Position numbers and translations under genes: made by a program. A model generated the notes under the pieces. The model saw only the letters and a list, made by a program, of their open reading frames with translations. It was not told where the DNA came from and did no database searches. From contig WELB01000231.1 of the NCBI GenBank assembly GCA_009602725.1, positions 41,888-105,887 of the forward strand: a stretch of DNA of 64,000 nt, written 5' to 3'. The DNA comes from Spirogloea muscicola (lineage: Eukaryota; Streptophyta; Zygnematophyceae; Spirogloeales; Spirogloeaceae). Below are positions 1-11,822 of this stretch, in pieces. Each line of letters opens with the position of its first letter. Positions within the stretch are counted from its first letter, which is position 1.

Positions 1-985
<985 letters not shown>

Positions 986-1081
986 TGTAAGCTGTGGGCG
1001 GCTCCTGCTTCATCATCGTTCTCCTGTTTGCGAGTGACTTGTCAAAGCAGCCCTCCTCACAAATTGGTGAGTAATCTTTGG

Positions 1082-2130
1082 GGACAGTGAAGAGGATGCG
1101 GCTGCACTGCTGGTTGTTCTCGAAGATGAACCTAATCTGCCTCCACTCGAAGGTGTGAGACTTTCTCTGCTGTCAGTCACCACCCTTATGCCAATATTGC
1201 TTCTCTGTCCATGTGAGATTGTGTGCGTCTAATCATTGCCAGTCACGGTCGCCATTGTCTAACAGTTGAGCTTCTCAACGACCTTCTTGGGGTCTGGCCT
1301 GATCATTCTGCCTTGACCAGCAGATCATGATTGAAATGCATGCAGTGCGCACAATCTTGGAGAGAGTCACAGTGGCCGGTATGAGCTGAAGACATGCACA
1401 CAGTTCTCGCTTTCCCTGTACCTGCAGTCTGCATATCTGGGCTCCAACTTGGTAGGCTTGCCTCCAGGCGTCGAACTTTTGTACAGCGCATCGTGTCTTC
1501 TCTGACCTTGACACAGCTGTGGTGACGGTGTCTGGCACTATACCTCAACCCTCAACCCTCCTCCCCGTTCAACTTGTGCAGTGACTTTTCCTCTTCTGAT
1601 AAAAGCATCGCCTTGTGCCACCTCCTACTTGATGACCTCGCTGCTAGTGACATAGACCTGATCATTATGCACGAGGGCTGTCCGAGATTTGAGGACGTTA
1701 ACGGCAGCACAGAGGTGAGGGTTTGAAGCTATGTTCTCGCAACACGTGTCACATGCAAAGCACCAGCCCATTGACAGGGTCTTAAGGACTGATGGTGCAA
1801 TGTTTGTACTGACAAGGACTATGGTTAGCTATCTGTTGCTATGACGGATGCTACATTAGACAGCGATAATGACCAGGGCCTGGTTTGCCGACATTTGTTG
1901 CAGTGTGCAAGTCCACATCATTGGGTCGTTTCTCTTGGGTGAAGGTGAAGCTTAGCAAGGAAGTCATCCTTGATACCCTTTGGCTACCACAGCCTTAAGT
2001 GTAGTCTGCTCACCTCACTGCCCCCAACACTGCTGGCCAGCACTCCATTGTCCGTCTTATTTGAGAAGCAAAGGCAGCTTGTGCCAGCTCTGAGAAGAGA
2101 TGGATGACTGCCTTGCTGAGGGCGCCCTAA
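1082..2130 (+). CDS. Possible further exons of an unrecognised + gene
   Basis: Three short open segments have plausible AG/GT borders: about 1085-1160 (..DSEEDAAALLVVLEDEPNLPPLE), 1582-1712 (..SIALCHLLLDDLAASDIDLI) and 1912-1945 (..VQVHIIGSFLLGE). A last segment near 1965-2107 stays open to a TGA. They could continue the gene that begins at the window edge or form a separate one; no family was recognised. The rest of 1720-2680 is AT-richer and shows no convincing gene, probably the 3' region shared with the convergent SERINC gene. Confidence 0.25.
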
Positions 2131-2682
2131 ATTGCACCCCACCCACCACACTGACACTGCATGGAAGGCAGTGTTACTGCTGTCTGAAAAGCAAGCCAGT
2201 CACAGTTATCGCGCACTGTCGCACACAATCTGCTGAAACTCGCAATCAATGTCAACGAATGCTAATAAAATGAGATCAGCAATGTTGCGCTTGCAGAAGA
2301 TTTACCACACCACCACCACAGTACACCACATACCAAGCATGCTCTTCATTTAATCCAGTCAACCACAAATGATGAAATTGACGCGTACATGTAACAAGCA
2401 GTCCCATAATTTATTATTAACGAAGAGCTCAACTTGGAAGAACTTGGAAACTGAGAAGAACCAGGCAGAGCTGTACAATGTACGACACATAGCTACTTGA
2501 CACTAGCAACGATTGCTCGTCTTAGCAGAACCGCCACAGCAGTGCGCCAGCAGAATGTACATAACACCTTACTATATTAGTCACACATTACACCCCTTGC
2601 ATTCACCACATATCACAAAGGGAAAAACAAACTCCTCACTACTGTACTGCAGCGTGTGTAATCGCTGCTCGAAAACTAACGT

Positions 2683-5138
2683 CTACGAGAATTCACGGTC
2701 GGGTAGCAGGATAGGAGCCACCAAAGACCATGTGTAGAGCGCGGCAGTGGCCCATTGGGAGGACATCTTAACCCAAACTGACGGCCAGCCCACGTCAATG
2801 ATGTCACGGCCCTCCTCGCCGACCCCTCCCCAGCCAGTCAGAAGCATGGCACTGTACATGGACGCCAGCGCAAAGATGACGTGGAAGAAAGAGTACACAT
2901 ATCGCACTGGCTTGGCCTCTCGAGAGGCCTTGCCATTTTTCCTCGGCACCTCATCATCAGAATCCAGAGCTGTATCCTGATCCTGTAGACTGCCCCCGTC
3001 AGCCGCCAGCATTGGCTCGCGGTGCACTCCTGCCAAGGGAAGCTGACATGAGTCTCCAATGTCCACTGATAATTACTCCTATCATGTACAGCTAACCACC
3101 TAAAATGCATGTGAAATTCTGTCATATTAAGCGATTGACCAGCTCCTCAACTCTTGTACACATTGTACAACATAGACCAATGTGCAAAGCGCTAGTCAGA
3201 CTTGCAGAGAGCAGAGTGGCATCAAAATGTTACCTGCACGTGGTGAAGTAGGTGGCGACAAGAATGCGGTAGAGGAGCCGGCGCGAACAGCAGAATAGAC
3301 AACTGACAGGAGCGTGGTGAGCACACCCATGACCAAGGTGCTTGTGGAGACCATATTCAAGTGCTTGGCAAGGCCATTGCATTCATACTTGCAGGGCTCG
3401 CTTGACAGAGCGCTGTAGGCAAGGTATGTGCAGTACAGCGTGATGACAGAGGATGGCAGTAGGCTACCATTGACCTGCCAAAAGAGGTATAGTAAGACAC
3501 GCCTCTGTTTAGAAGGGGCCAGCCCACTGTTCACCCAATACATGACTGACAAGCTCTCAAATCTGCTCAGAGCATGACCTCATGCAAAAGTATGAACTAT
3601 TACCTGAGGATGCAGAGAAACGACTGAGAACGCCCCGCAGAGGAACAGCGTGAATGTGAGGAAAAAGACATTGAGATCGCATTCTTGTCCAGCTGGACTG
3701 AACCAATTGAAAAGAAGGATGATGATGGCAAGCGCAGCAGTGTAACAGACTATGGAGACCGCCAAGAGAGCCATATACCTGCCACAACCACGACTGGGTG
3801 AACCATGTATGTTTGCAGAATACCTAGTTTGCAATATAATTAGCAGGGCATGTTAGCTCGACAAGCTGCACAATCATCATAAGAAAGAGCAATGATGAGT
3901 TCCAAGAATCTGCTATCTCCAAATGCAACTCACCACTTCTGTTCATCCTTAGCCACCCAGGCTGCATTCCATGAGTATGTGAAGTCAAGGAGGATCACCA
4001 CCTGGACAAGAAGGAACAATCCGGAGCCAAATCTTGCAACTTCCCCTGCACATGCACCAGCCAAATAGGAAGAAGACTCCATAAGATATAAGGATATATG
4101 CGTCTATGACTGTGGAGGTAATTGGACAGAACTGGTGCACAATCCTTCCCGAATCAAGTAGGTGCTAACGGCCTTCTTAGAAGGAAGGGCAGTCAGGAAC
4201 CAAGCTTGTCAAGCATGGTCATTGAAGCAGGCATCTGCGGCCAACTAACAGGTGTCAACAAGTCAGTCATACTCCTGCGAGCACGTTATACAGGACTTTG
4301 ATGGAACAGATGCGCCCTCATCGTCAACACCCTCATGAGAGCAATGACTAACCATAGGCACCAATCAGGCCAGTTGGTAGGCAGAGGCCCAGCAGTATAG
4401 CCATGCCCCATAGGATGAACTTGACCATCCAGCCTCCATGATGCCAGCCATCCCGTGCATCCCCTTGGTCCTTCACTCCAATGAGGATCAAGGCAAAAGA
4501 AGAAAAGAACAGGAAGTTGCCAAAGCTGATGCGCAGTACAGCTTGTGTGCCAAACCACTCCTTGCTGTGCTCAACGCCAGAACCAGCAATCCCTGTAAGA
4601 AGCCCGGTGGTTGCAATCAGCACGGCGAGCATGATATGTCAATTTCTCATATACGGCTCACAAAGGCATGCCGGTGGCCCAACAACCTCGCTGAACCTTA
4701 AGTCAGCCACTGTCAACATGGCACGCCTGTATGCGGCAACCACGAGTGGCCGCTCGAGGCCAGACGTGCATGAAACAGGGCCAAGCACTGAGGCATGAAG
4801 CAAGCACATGGAACTGAAGAGCCTGGTACAGCGCAGACAGCAGCTGCACTTCACAGCAGAAAGGACACCTCGCCCCCTGGCTGACGGCCGACTGCAACAG
4901 TCTGCAGCCTTTAGGAGGTGACTAGGCGGAGGCGTGGGACGGAAAGGGGCGCACATGGGAGGTAGCTGAGGAGCGGCTCTGCGTAGTCGCGCAGCGCCCA
5001 GGCCAGGAGCAGGGAGAGCGTGAAGAGGCCGCAGTAGGCGAGGCGCGCGGACTTGCGCGAGACGCCGCTGGCCAGGCCCTTGCAGGCCTCGCAGGCGCAC
5101 ACGGCGCAGCAGGAGGCGAGGCAGGAGGCGGCCCACAT
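2683..5138 (-). CDS. SERINC: Serine incorporator (SERINC/TMS1) family membrane protein
   Basis: Polytopic membrane protein of the SERINC/TDE1/TMS family, implicated in serine handling and lipid scrambling at cell membranes. I chose the start at 5138 because it begins the typical Cys-rich N-terminus (SCLASCCAVCACEACKG). Exon 1 ends in LLSYLP plus T and joins an exon at about 4593, making a spliced Trp and then EWFGTQAVLRISFGNFLFF, a family hallmark. Later exons give LLDFTYSWNAAWV (near 4000), YMALLAVSIVCYTAALA (about 3780-3604), TLYCTYLAYSALSSEP (about 3470-3230) and the last exon (about 3026-2683) with SFFHVIFALASMYSAMLLTGW and WPSVWVKMSS. Six or so exons give near-full family length, with about ten hydrophobic segments. 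The TAG stop is at 2683-2685. It is convergent with the left + gene; its 5' end faces a LINE nest. Confidence 0.93.
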
Positions 5139-5287
5139 GGCGGCGGCGGCGGGGCGGGGCGGGGGCGGCGCGGGGCGGAGGAAGGGAACCCTAAGCGGGA
5201 GAGCGGGGGCGCTTGGACGGGACGCGGACGGTGCCAGCGCCATCGTTGGGCGCAACCAACGCCCCGCGGGGGCCTCTGCCGTCCTTT

Positions 5288-5462
5288 TCCGAGCCCAGCA
5301 TCTCTGATCTGCGGCTGCTTAGCAGGGGTTACTGAGTGTCTCGTAGCAGCTTTGTTTCTGTTACTTAGCGCTTCCCCTGGCCCCCTTCTCGTACTCTGTT
5401 CATTCTTTTTCGGGCTGGTTGTTCCAGCCCCTATTCTCAATGGGCGAGCACTTTCTTCTTTT
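5288..5462 (+). mobile_element. LINE 3' end, type A
   Basis: A short ORF end reading SDLRLLSRGY and a TGA at 5333 is followed by the type A 3' UTR: CTGGCCCCCTTCTCGTACT, then a GGGCTGG..CCAGCCC hairpin near 5412, then a CTTTCTTCTT end. The same end recurs at 34575, 36525-37330 and elsewhere. This copy is truncated just upstream of the stop. Confidence 0.8.
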
Positions 5463-5516
5463 CCGGGCTGGCTGTTCCAGCCCCCATCCTCAAGGGGCGA
5501 GCGTGTAGCGCAGAAG

Positions 5517-5579
5517 AGAGAGAAGGCGCGCGGGGCGCATGAATTGAAAGGGAGGCCAATTCAAGCCAATACATTGTTC
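5517..5579 (-). mobile_element. LINE 3' UTR fragment, type D
   Basis: Matches the 3'-most part of the type D tail (the block around GCATGAATTGAAAGGGAGG) seen whole at 22500-22670 and 34121-34266. It stops abruptly at the telomere-like run. Confidence 0.75.
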
Positions 5580-5597
5580 AGGGTTCAGGGTTTAGGG
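5577..5597 (+). repeat. Interstitial telomere-like repeat
   Basis: TTCAGGGTTCAGGGTTTAGGG sits exactly at the junction of a broken LINE tail and the second 173 bp duplicate. Confidence 0.8.
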
Positions 5598-5984
5598 TAG
5601 CAGCTTTGTTTCTGTTACTTAGCGCTTCCCCTGGCCCCCTTCTCGTACTCTGTTCATTCTTTTTCGGGCTGGTTGTTCCAGCCCCTATTCTCAATGGGCG
5701 AGCACTTTCTTCTTTTCCGGGCTGGCTGTTCCAGCCCCCATCCTCAAGGGGCGAGCGTGTAGCGCAGAAGGAGAGAAGGCGCGCGCGGTGCGCGTTGGAA
5801 GTGACGGGAGGCGCCTCCCGATGGTCAAGCCAGTGCACATTGGCTTTGGGACACAGCCACCTCCCGCGTCTCGTTTCCCCGGCCGCCCCTTCCCCGCCAG
5901 CCCACCAGCGGCACTGTCTCCCAAGCCCCCCCCCCCCCGCCGCCTCCTCCTCCGGCGCTCCAGCTCCCCAAGTTAGCTTGTCAG

Positions 5985-6146
5985 ATTTGTTTGTGCTCAC
6001 CCGTGGGTACTAATGTCATCTTAGGTACCTTAGATTAGGTCTCCGTATTATATAGCATTGTTTAGTCTGCACTCGACTCTGCCTGAACAATGTATTGGCT
6101 TGAATTGGCCTCCCTTTCAATTCATGCGCCCCGCGCGCCTTCCCCC
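5985..6146 (+). mobile_element. LINE 3' end, type D, abutting TIM50
   Basis: The ORF end SLSDLFVLTRGY (TAA near 6010) begins just upstream, near 5970. The type D 3' UTR runs through the AATTCATGCGCCCC block and ends about 20 bases before the TIM50 start codon, in the same orientation. Positions 5771-5970 are GC-rich with no recognised feature. Confidence 0.8.
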
Positions 6147-6165
6147 CCTCCGCGGCCTGCCGTGG

Positions 6166-8816
6166 ATGTCTGGCGCCGCGCTGCCGCGCCGCCTCCTGCG
6201 CCCGGCCCTCGCCGCGGCGCAGGGCTCGCTCACCGCCGCCGCCGAAGCCTGGCCGGCGGCTGCCGCGGCGGCCGCGCACCGCCTCCGCCTCGGCCGCTGC
6301 CTTCACGCCGCGGCCGTCCACCCTTCCGCTTCTCCGGCCACCGCGTCGCTGGCCGAGGCCACCACTGCGGCCCCCGGGATCGCCGAGCGGGAGGCTGCGC
6401 GGACAGGGGCCGAGAAGCTCGATGACTTCGGTGGCCCGACCGCACCTCCCGCCAGTCCTGGGCCGCTGTGGCGGGCCGTGAAGCTGGCCCTGGGCCTAGG
6501 CACCGTCGCAGCTGCTGGCACCATCTCCTACGTCACCTACAGTGAGCAGAGCACGGGGTCCTTGCTGCCACTCATCTGCCTTGAGCAGCCTCAAGGGCTA
6601 GGCCTGCCGGTCGGATATCACCGACGCCTTGTGTCCGCACCGCATGCTCAGGTTATGACTCGGACACGGTCGCCAAGAAAATTGCAAGCTGGCGAGCGGA
6701 GCTGCCACCGCACGGAAGTGTCGCTCCTGCCGCAACAGAGCGGGTCTTGCTGGAGGTGCGCTGAGCCAGGAGCTTGGTCACTGTGCAGCATCAGAGGGTT
6801 TAGAAAGGGCAGCGTCTGATCATGTTTCCTGACTGGCGACCGTTTTGATCGGAACAAGCTCAAATCTCATCGCTTTGGTGTGACTCCTGACGGGCCTGTG
6901 CAGGACTTTCCACAGGCCCTGTACACATGGACAAAGCTGGGTATGTCATAGCCTACAGCACTTTCGGATGGAGGCGTGATTTGAGGCTAGGCCTCGTTGT
7001 GATGTCTTGACAATTGCTCTGTGGTGGGGATGCGCTTTTTGACACGCATTGCTGTGTGGCACTTGCAGCCATTTTAGACTGTGGGCAGTACTACTTAGAT
7101 ACACGAGTGTCCTTGGAGGAGCAGCTCCGGGTAAGGCAGCCTGTTCTTGTCAGAAGAACCAGGCACGTTCTCCTTAGTTATGCATGGTGCATGTCCGTCA
7201 CAGCCCTTCTTGCAGTTCACATAACGGAAGAGTGCTACATATCGATAGGAAGTGTAACAGGTTGCTGTTTGTAAGAGCCATGTGAGCCACGGTGAGCACC
7301 ACTGTGGAGGTTGTCTCTGACTCTCTTTTCTCATATATTTATTCAGAATTTCAAAGCACCCTCGTCAGATACACTTCTTCCTGCACTGGCTCCCAATGAA
7401 CAGCATGTATACACACTGGTCGTAGACCTAAATGACACGCTTATCCACACTGATTGGAAGGTAGGTCCGTGTGTTCACACACCTTCTTACTTCTTATACA
7501 CCCTTCTTCGGCATCCATACGAGGCATCTGACAATTTGCAGTATCAGGTAGCTACGTGAAGTGGTGTTGAACTTCAATAGTAGATGGTGGTCATGCTAGC
7601 TCCAAGCTTGCCTTCAATTTCTCGGAGCTTTGTCCTACAAGCTCTTGGTCCAGATACTGTGTTGTACAGAGTTTGTGGAGTACTTGTGAAACTTATGGTG
7701 CTGCTGTTGGAGCTTTGACAGAGAGATAGGGGCTGGCGTACGTTCAAGAGACCTGGCGTTGAAGCTTTTCTTGACAATATGGCACAATACTTTGAGATTG
7801 TGGTTTTCTCAGACCAGCTCAACACGGTACGCGACTGCGACTGGAAGTATTTGCATCATCCTTTTCTAGGTGCGTGAAGTTTGCCCGCTTGGGCCTTGTA
7901 GGTGTCCAACCACCCACAATCTGGCTAAATATTGCCATGTTATGGCAGTTTGTGGACCCCATTCTTGACCGTGTCGACCAGAAAGGCTGCATAAGATACC
8001 GCCTCTATCGAGACGGCACGCAGTACACCAATGGCCAATTCCTGAGAGTAAGGAGACTGCTTGCGACTCCATGTCGTCTTCTACTTGCTGACAGGGTTGA
8101 CTGCGCAAGGCTTCAGCATGTGTTGCAGTATTCCTGTGTCCTCTTGCATTGTTCCTGTAGTGCAACCTCAAGGGCTGGTTCTTTCTGCTTCCAACGTGCT
8201 CACTCTCTTGTTGTCTTGTTGCCGCCAGGATCTTTCGAAGCTGAATCGGGATGAGAACAAGGTGATGTATATCACTGGACATCCTGAGACATGTATGCAG
8301 CAGGAGAATGTGCTGACGATAGAACCGTGGAAGCTGGGGGCTACAGACACAATGTTGCTAGATCTCCTCCCTTTCCTTGAGTGTGAGTGACACGTGCAAT
8401 GCATCTTCTATGTAGACAAGCATGACGAGGAGGATGAATGAGGAGCAAGTCATGTACAGCCTCGTCGTACTTCACTTTTCGTCCATTGCGGTCTGTCGTG
8501 GCGTCCTATTGTCTTTATGTCTATCTTGTGGATGCTGGCAAACACAGGTGTTGCCAGGCAACGTCCTGCGGACACAAGAGCAGTGCTAGCTTCATACAAA
8601 GGCCAAGACATTCCCACCGCTTTCAAGGAGCGCACCCTTCAATATCAGCGGTGCAGAACAACTCTCTTGTGCAATTTTCCGGATGTGTGTCTCTTGTGTA
8701 ATATGAGCACTTACTATGTCCTGCTCTACTGGTCAATAAGGTTCATGACCAGTGCATTCTCGTCATGCAGGAAGGTGAACGAGCGGAAAAGTCAGAGTAT
8801 GTTCTGGCGTTCTTGA
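6166..8816 (+). CDS. TIM50: Mitochondrial inner-membrane import translocase subunit TIM50
   Basis: TIM50 is the receptor of the TIM23 complex that passes preproteins from TOM to the inner-membrane channel. Exon 1 begins MSGAALPRRLLRPA, an Arg/Ala-rich presequence of about 90 residues, then a single membrane segment (ALGLGTVAAAGTISYVTY). The FCP1/NIF-like domain follows: YTLVVDLNDTLIHTDWK (about 7350-7460), RTFKRPGVEAFLDNMAQYF and IVVFSDQ (7730-7828), FVDPILDRVDQKGCIRYRLY (7948-8047) and a block with YITGHPETC, LTIEPWKLGATDTMLLDLLPFLE (8228-8380). The last exons give KGQDIPTAFKER and a basic end ..RKVNERKSQSMFWRS, with TGA at 8814. The DLNDT in place of DLDET fits a non-catalytic TIM50. The frame is open upstream through the LINE tail to 6058, so start sites at 6058 or 6124 are possible but less likely. 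Confidence 0.92.
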
Positions 8817-9443
8817 GCCTGGCAGGGGGCATGACAAACATGGCTGCATAAGTAATGACTAAGCTCCTGGCTGTGTATGCCTAGTTTCGGTTCATGGCAG
8901 TAAGTGCTCAGATCAGTTCCATCTCCAGCTTCACTCTGGAGGAATGTGTTACCTAGCCTTATTCTAGGCTGTCCTGGAAATTGCTCACTCATCTGCTAGA
9001 TGTTATTGGGCTGGCCTAGCATAGCTTGGTCCTTAAGTCGGCAATGTGCAAGCAGATTGTGTCTTTCATGTCATTTCTACACGTCTCGTACAAGGGCTGG
9101 AGTGACATGCATGCCATAAAGTTGCTGAGCCCGTCCAAGGGCACCGCTTATGCGGAGGCAGCAAGCCATATTACTCCATGGATTCTAGTTGCAGCAGCAC
9201 CATATCAAAAGCCACTGTAGGTCGGTGCTGGACTGGTTGCATTTGCTTTCGGCAAGGCAATTAGTCCTGTAGATGAGGACCTGAGAGCATTTTGTAATGA
9301 TGTCTATACTGCTCCGAGACACGTGCAAAATCCCACGATTGAACAGTTTGGCCAGAACAATGCGCACGGCATTGCTTCCAGCACAAGTGGCCTTTCCGCG
9401 TGTCGGCTAGTCCAGGAAACCGATGTTGGCAATGAGGGTGCCG
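8817..9443. other. Short 3'-3' space between TIM50 and ITPK
   Basis: About 630 bases without a convincing exon. Both 3' UTRs should lie here; a TGTAA motif, the usual chlorophyte poly(A) signal, is at 9293. No LINE or hairpin repeat is seen. Confidence 0.5.
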
Positions 9444-11444
9444 TTAATGGAGCTGACAACCTTTGAAGTTGATCCAAGCTATACGCAGAGCTTCCCAAAA
9501 AGCTGGAATTGTTTCCGCAGGTGGCACATCTTTGAAGGTCGGAAAGTAATTTATGTCAACCACGTAGTGGACCCCCGTCCCCACTTGCACCTGAGCCCAG
9601 CAAAACCTCATCAAATGGTAAGCAACTGGAATGCGACATAGGACCAGCCAGCCATCACAGACTCCTCTCCCAGAGCCCAAGCTCATTTACAGCAAAGTGT
9701 ATGCAGCAATCTCTCCGCAGCAAAGAAGCTCGTAGAAGTGCAGCTAGTGCTGCTTGGTTGCTTGGTTGCTTCAGCGTAAGCAGGTAATCTGCCATCTCAC
9801 CAAAATGTCAAAGCCGAAGAAGGTGAGCCCCAGCTTTTCTCGGAGACTGTCGGCGGCTGTTACAGCTAACTCGTTATCGAAGTGGTCAATGGCCTGCGTG
9901 CCTTGTTGCGGCTCAGCCAGTCTCTGCATTGTTGGTAATGACTTCAGACTGCACATCAGCATGCACATATCCCTGATCAAAGGGTAGGTCTTGAGAAGTC
10001 ACAGAACCATAAGTTGAAGGCCTTGTAAGCAGAATTCATTGGTCGTTGTGCATTGTACGTTCTGCAGTCCTAGTGCTTAATCTAAATGTTGAAGTCACCT
10101 GTCAAAAGCAACAGCATCTGCTGCAGTGCAGCCTTGGAAGCCATGGCTGCTTGCATCTGGGGTGGAGTGCCGCTCAGAGACAAACAGGCGTGCACCCAGC
10201 ACGTAGCACTTGTGCTGTCGCCCGCCATGACTCACATACTCCTGCACAACAAGCAAGCACCAGCAAATTTGACTACAACTATACTGGAAGGCCAGAATAG
10301 TTAGGCCCTAAAAGCTGCAGAGATGTGGTTGGTGCCTGAAAACCTTTTGCCAGGATGGCTGAAAGTCGAGTGCCGCTTTCCAACTACAAGTTAACAGGCC
10401 TCTCGGCTCAGCTGACAAACAAGATGAAATTTGGAGACAACCTGAACAATTGCAGGGAGCTGCACGCGAAGCCCCTTCCAGCCGTCAGCACTGAAGATGA
10501 CCGCCTGCATGCCCACACCTGCGTGAGACAACTGTGTGAGCACAGGCAACTTTCTGATAAGGCCTCCTCTCGCACCTCTCTGCCTCTGCTGTGCCCGCGT
10601 GGATGGTGCATGCAGCCAAGCAGGACATCTCTTACCTGCACAGGAATTGCTTCAAGGAGCCTAGTCGCATATGGAGAAGGTTGGTGTAATGCAGCAGCCC
10701 AGCGTGGGGCTGACCAGACAGTGGGACCTCACCATGCTGTGGGCGTCCTTGTCGCCGCAAGCGATGCGCGGCTTCACGATGACGGGGTAGCCAATGCCGG
10801 CCTCGTCAAGAGCTCGCGACAAAGTCGCCGGCGCCAGGTCCGACACCTGGATGGGATGCGCAGGCAGGCTGCCCGACGTCAGTCCCAGTGGCTCGCGCAC
10901 GTCGCCGCAGCTCCGCAGCAAGGCACGTCGGTCGGAGTCAGCGTGGCAGAGCCCATTGAATGTCTGGAGGGCATGGACACCGAGTGGGCTTCGCGACGGC
11001 GCGAAGGATTGACCTGGGCGTGACGCGGCGCTCGCAGCCGGTCGGCGGCGGCGACGTCGTGCAGGCCGGACATGATCGCCTGCATGCTGGCGCGGTCCAC
11101 CAGCGGCAGCACCTTCTCGACAGGGTCGACCACGCAGAGGCGCGGACAGCCGCGGCTGCGCCTGCAGTCAAGGCGACGGAGGCCATTGGCGCCGAACGAG
11201 GCGAAGGCGGCAAGGCTGGGCCGCCTGCGCGGCAGGTACCTGAGCAGGTCCTCCATGCCGTCGCAGAAGCGCACGGCCGCGGCGGAGCTGCCGTCCAGGA
11301 TGAAGTCGGTGGCCTTGTGCAGCAGGATGTCGAGGCGCTGCAGCTGGGCGTCCAGCGGCGCCGCAAGGTCGAGGGCCACGAACGCCGGCGCGCCGGAGCC
11401 GGCGGCAGCGGCGGGCAGCGCGCCCCTCTGCGGCGCGCCAGGGG
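9444..11444 (-). CDS. ITPK: Inositol 1,3,4-trisphosphate 5/6-kinase (ITPK family), 5' end in gap
   Basis: ATP-grasp kinase that phosphorylates inositol polyphosphates on the way to InsP6 and pyrophosphates; soluble. The exon next to the gap (11444 to about 10993) holds LDILLHKATDF and VVDPVEKVLPLVDRASMQ, the family's inositol-side lobe. The next exon gives GIGYPVIVKPRIACGDKDAH, the ATP-grasp Lys region. Further exons give KGLRVQLPAIVQ (near 10480), EYVSHGGRQHKCYVLGARLFV (about 10240-10140), and SLREKLGLTFFGFDILV (about 9900-9790). The last exon gives VHYVVDINYFPTFKDVP, the Mg-binding D-x-N motif, and ends with TAA at 9444-9446. The start is lost in, or upstream of, the N gap at 11445. It is divergent from ASH2, so the shared promoter region lies in that gap. 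Confidence 0.92.
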
Positions 11445-11822
11445 NNNNNNNNNNNNNNNNNNNNNNNNNNNNNNNNNNNNNNNNNNNNNNNNNNNNNNNN
11501 NNNNNNNNNNNNNNNNNNNNNNNNNNNNNNNNNNNNNNNNNNNNNNNNNNNNNNNNNNNNNNNNNNNNNNNNNNNNNNNNNNNNNNNNNNNNNNNNNNNN
11601 NNNNNNNNNNNNNNNNNNNNNNNNNNNNNNNNNNNNNNNNNNNNNNNNNNNNNNNNNNNNNNNNNNNNNNNNNNNNNNNNNNNNNNNNNNNNNNNNNNNN
11701 NNNNNNNNNNNNNNNNNNNNNNNNNNNNNNNNNNNNNNNNNNNNNNNNNNNNNNNNNNNNNNNNNNNNNNNNNNNNNNNNNNNNNNNNNNNNNNNNNNNN
11801 NNNNNNNNNNNNNNNNNNNNNN
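11445..11822. other. Assembly gap (378 N) between ITPK and ASH2
   Basis: Run of N in a GC-rich divergent promoter region. The first exons of both neighbours are probably affected. Confidence 0.99.

Larger units (their letters stand above)
5344..5770. repeat. 173-bp direct duplication flanking telomere-like DNA
   Basis: Positions 5344-5516 and 5598-5770 appear identical by eye and hold the LINE 3' UTR with two hairpins. Between them lie a fragment of a minus-strand type D LINE tail (5517-5579) and a telomere-like run. The arrangement suggests a duplication made during break repair. Confidence 0.85.
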
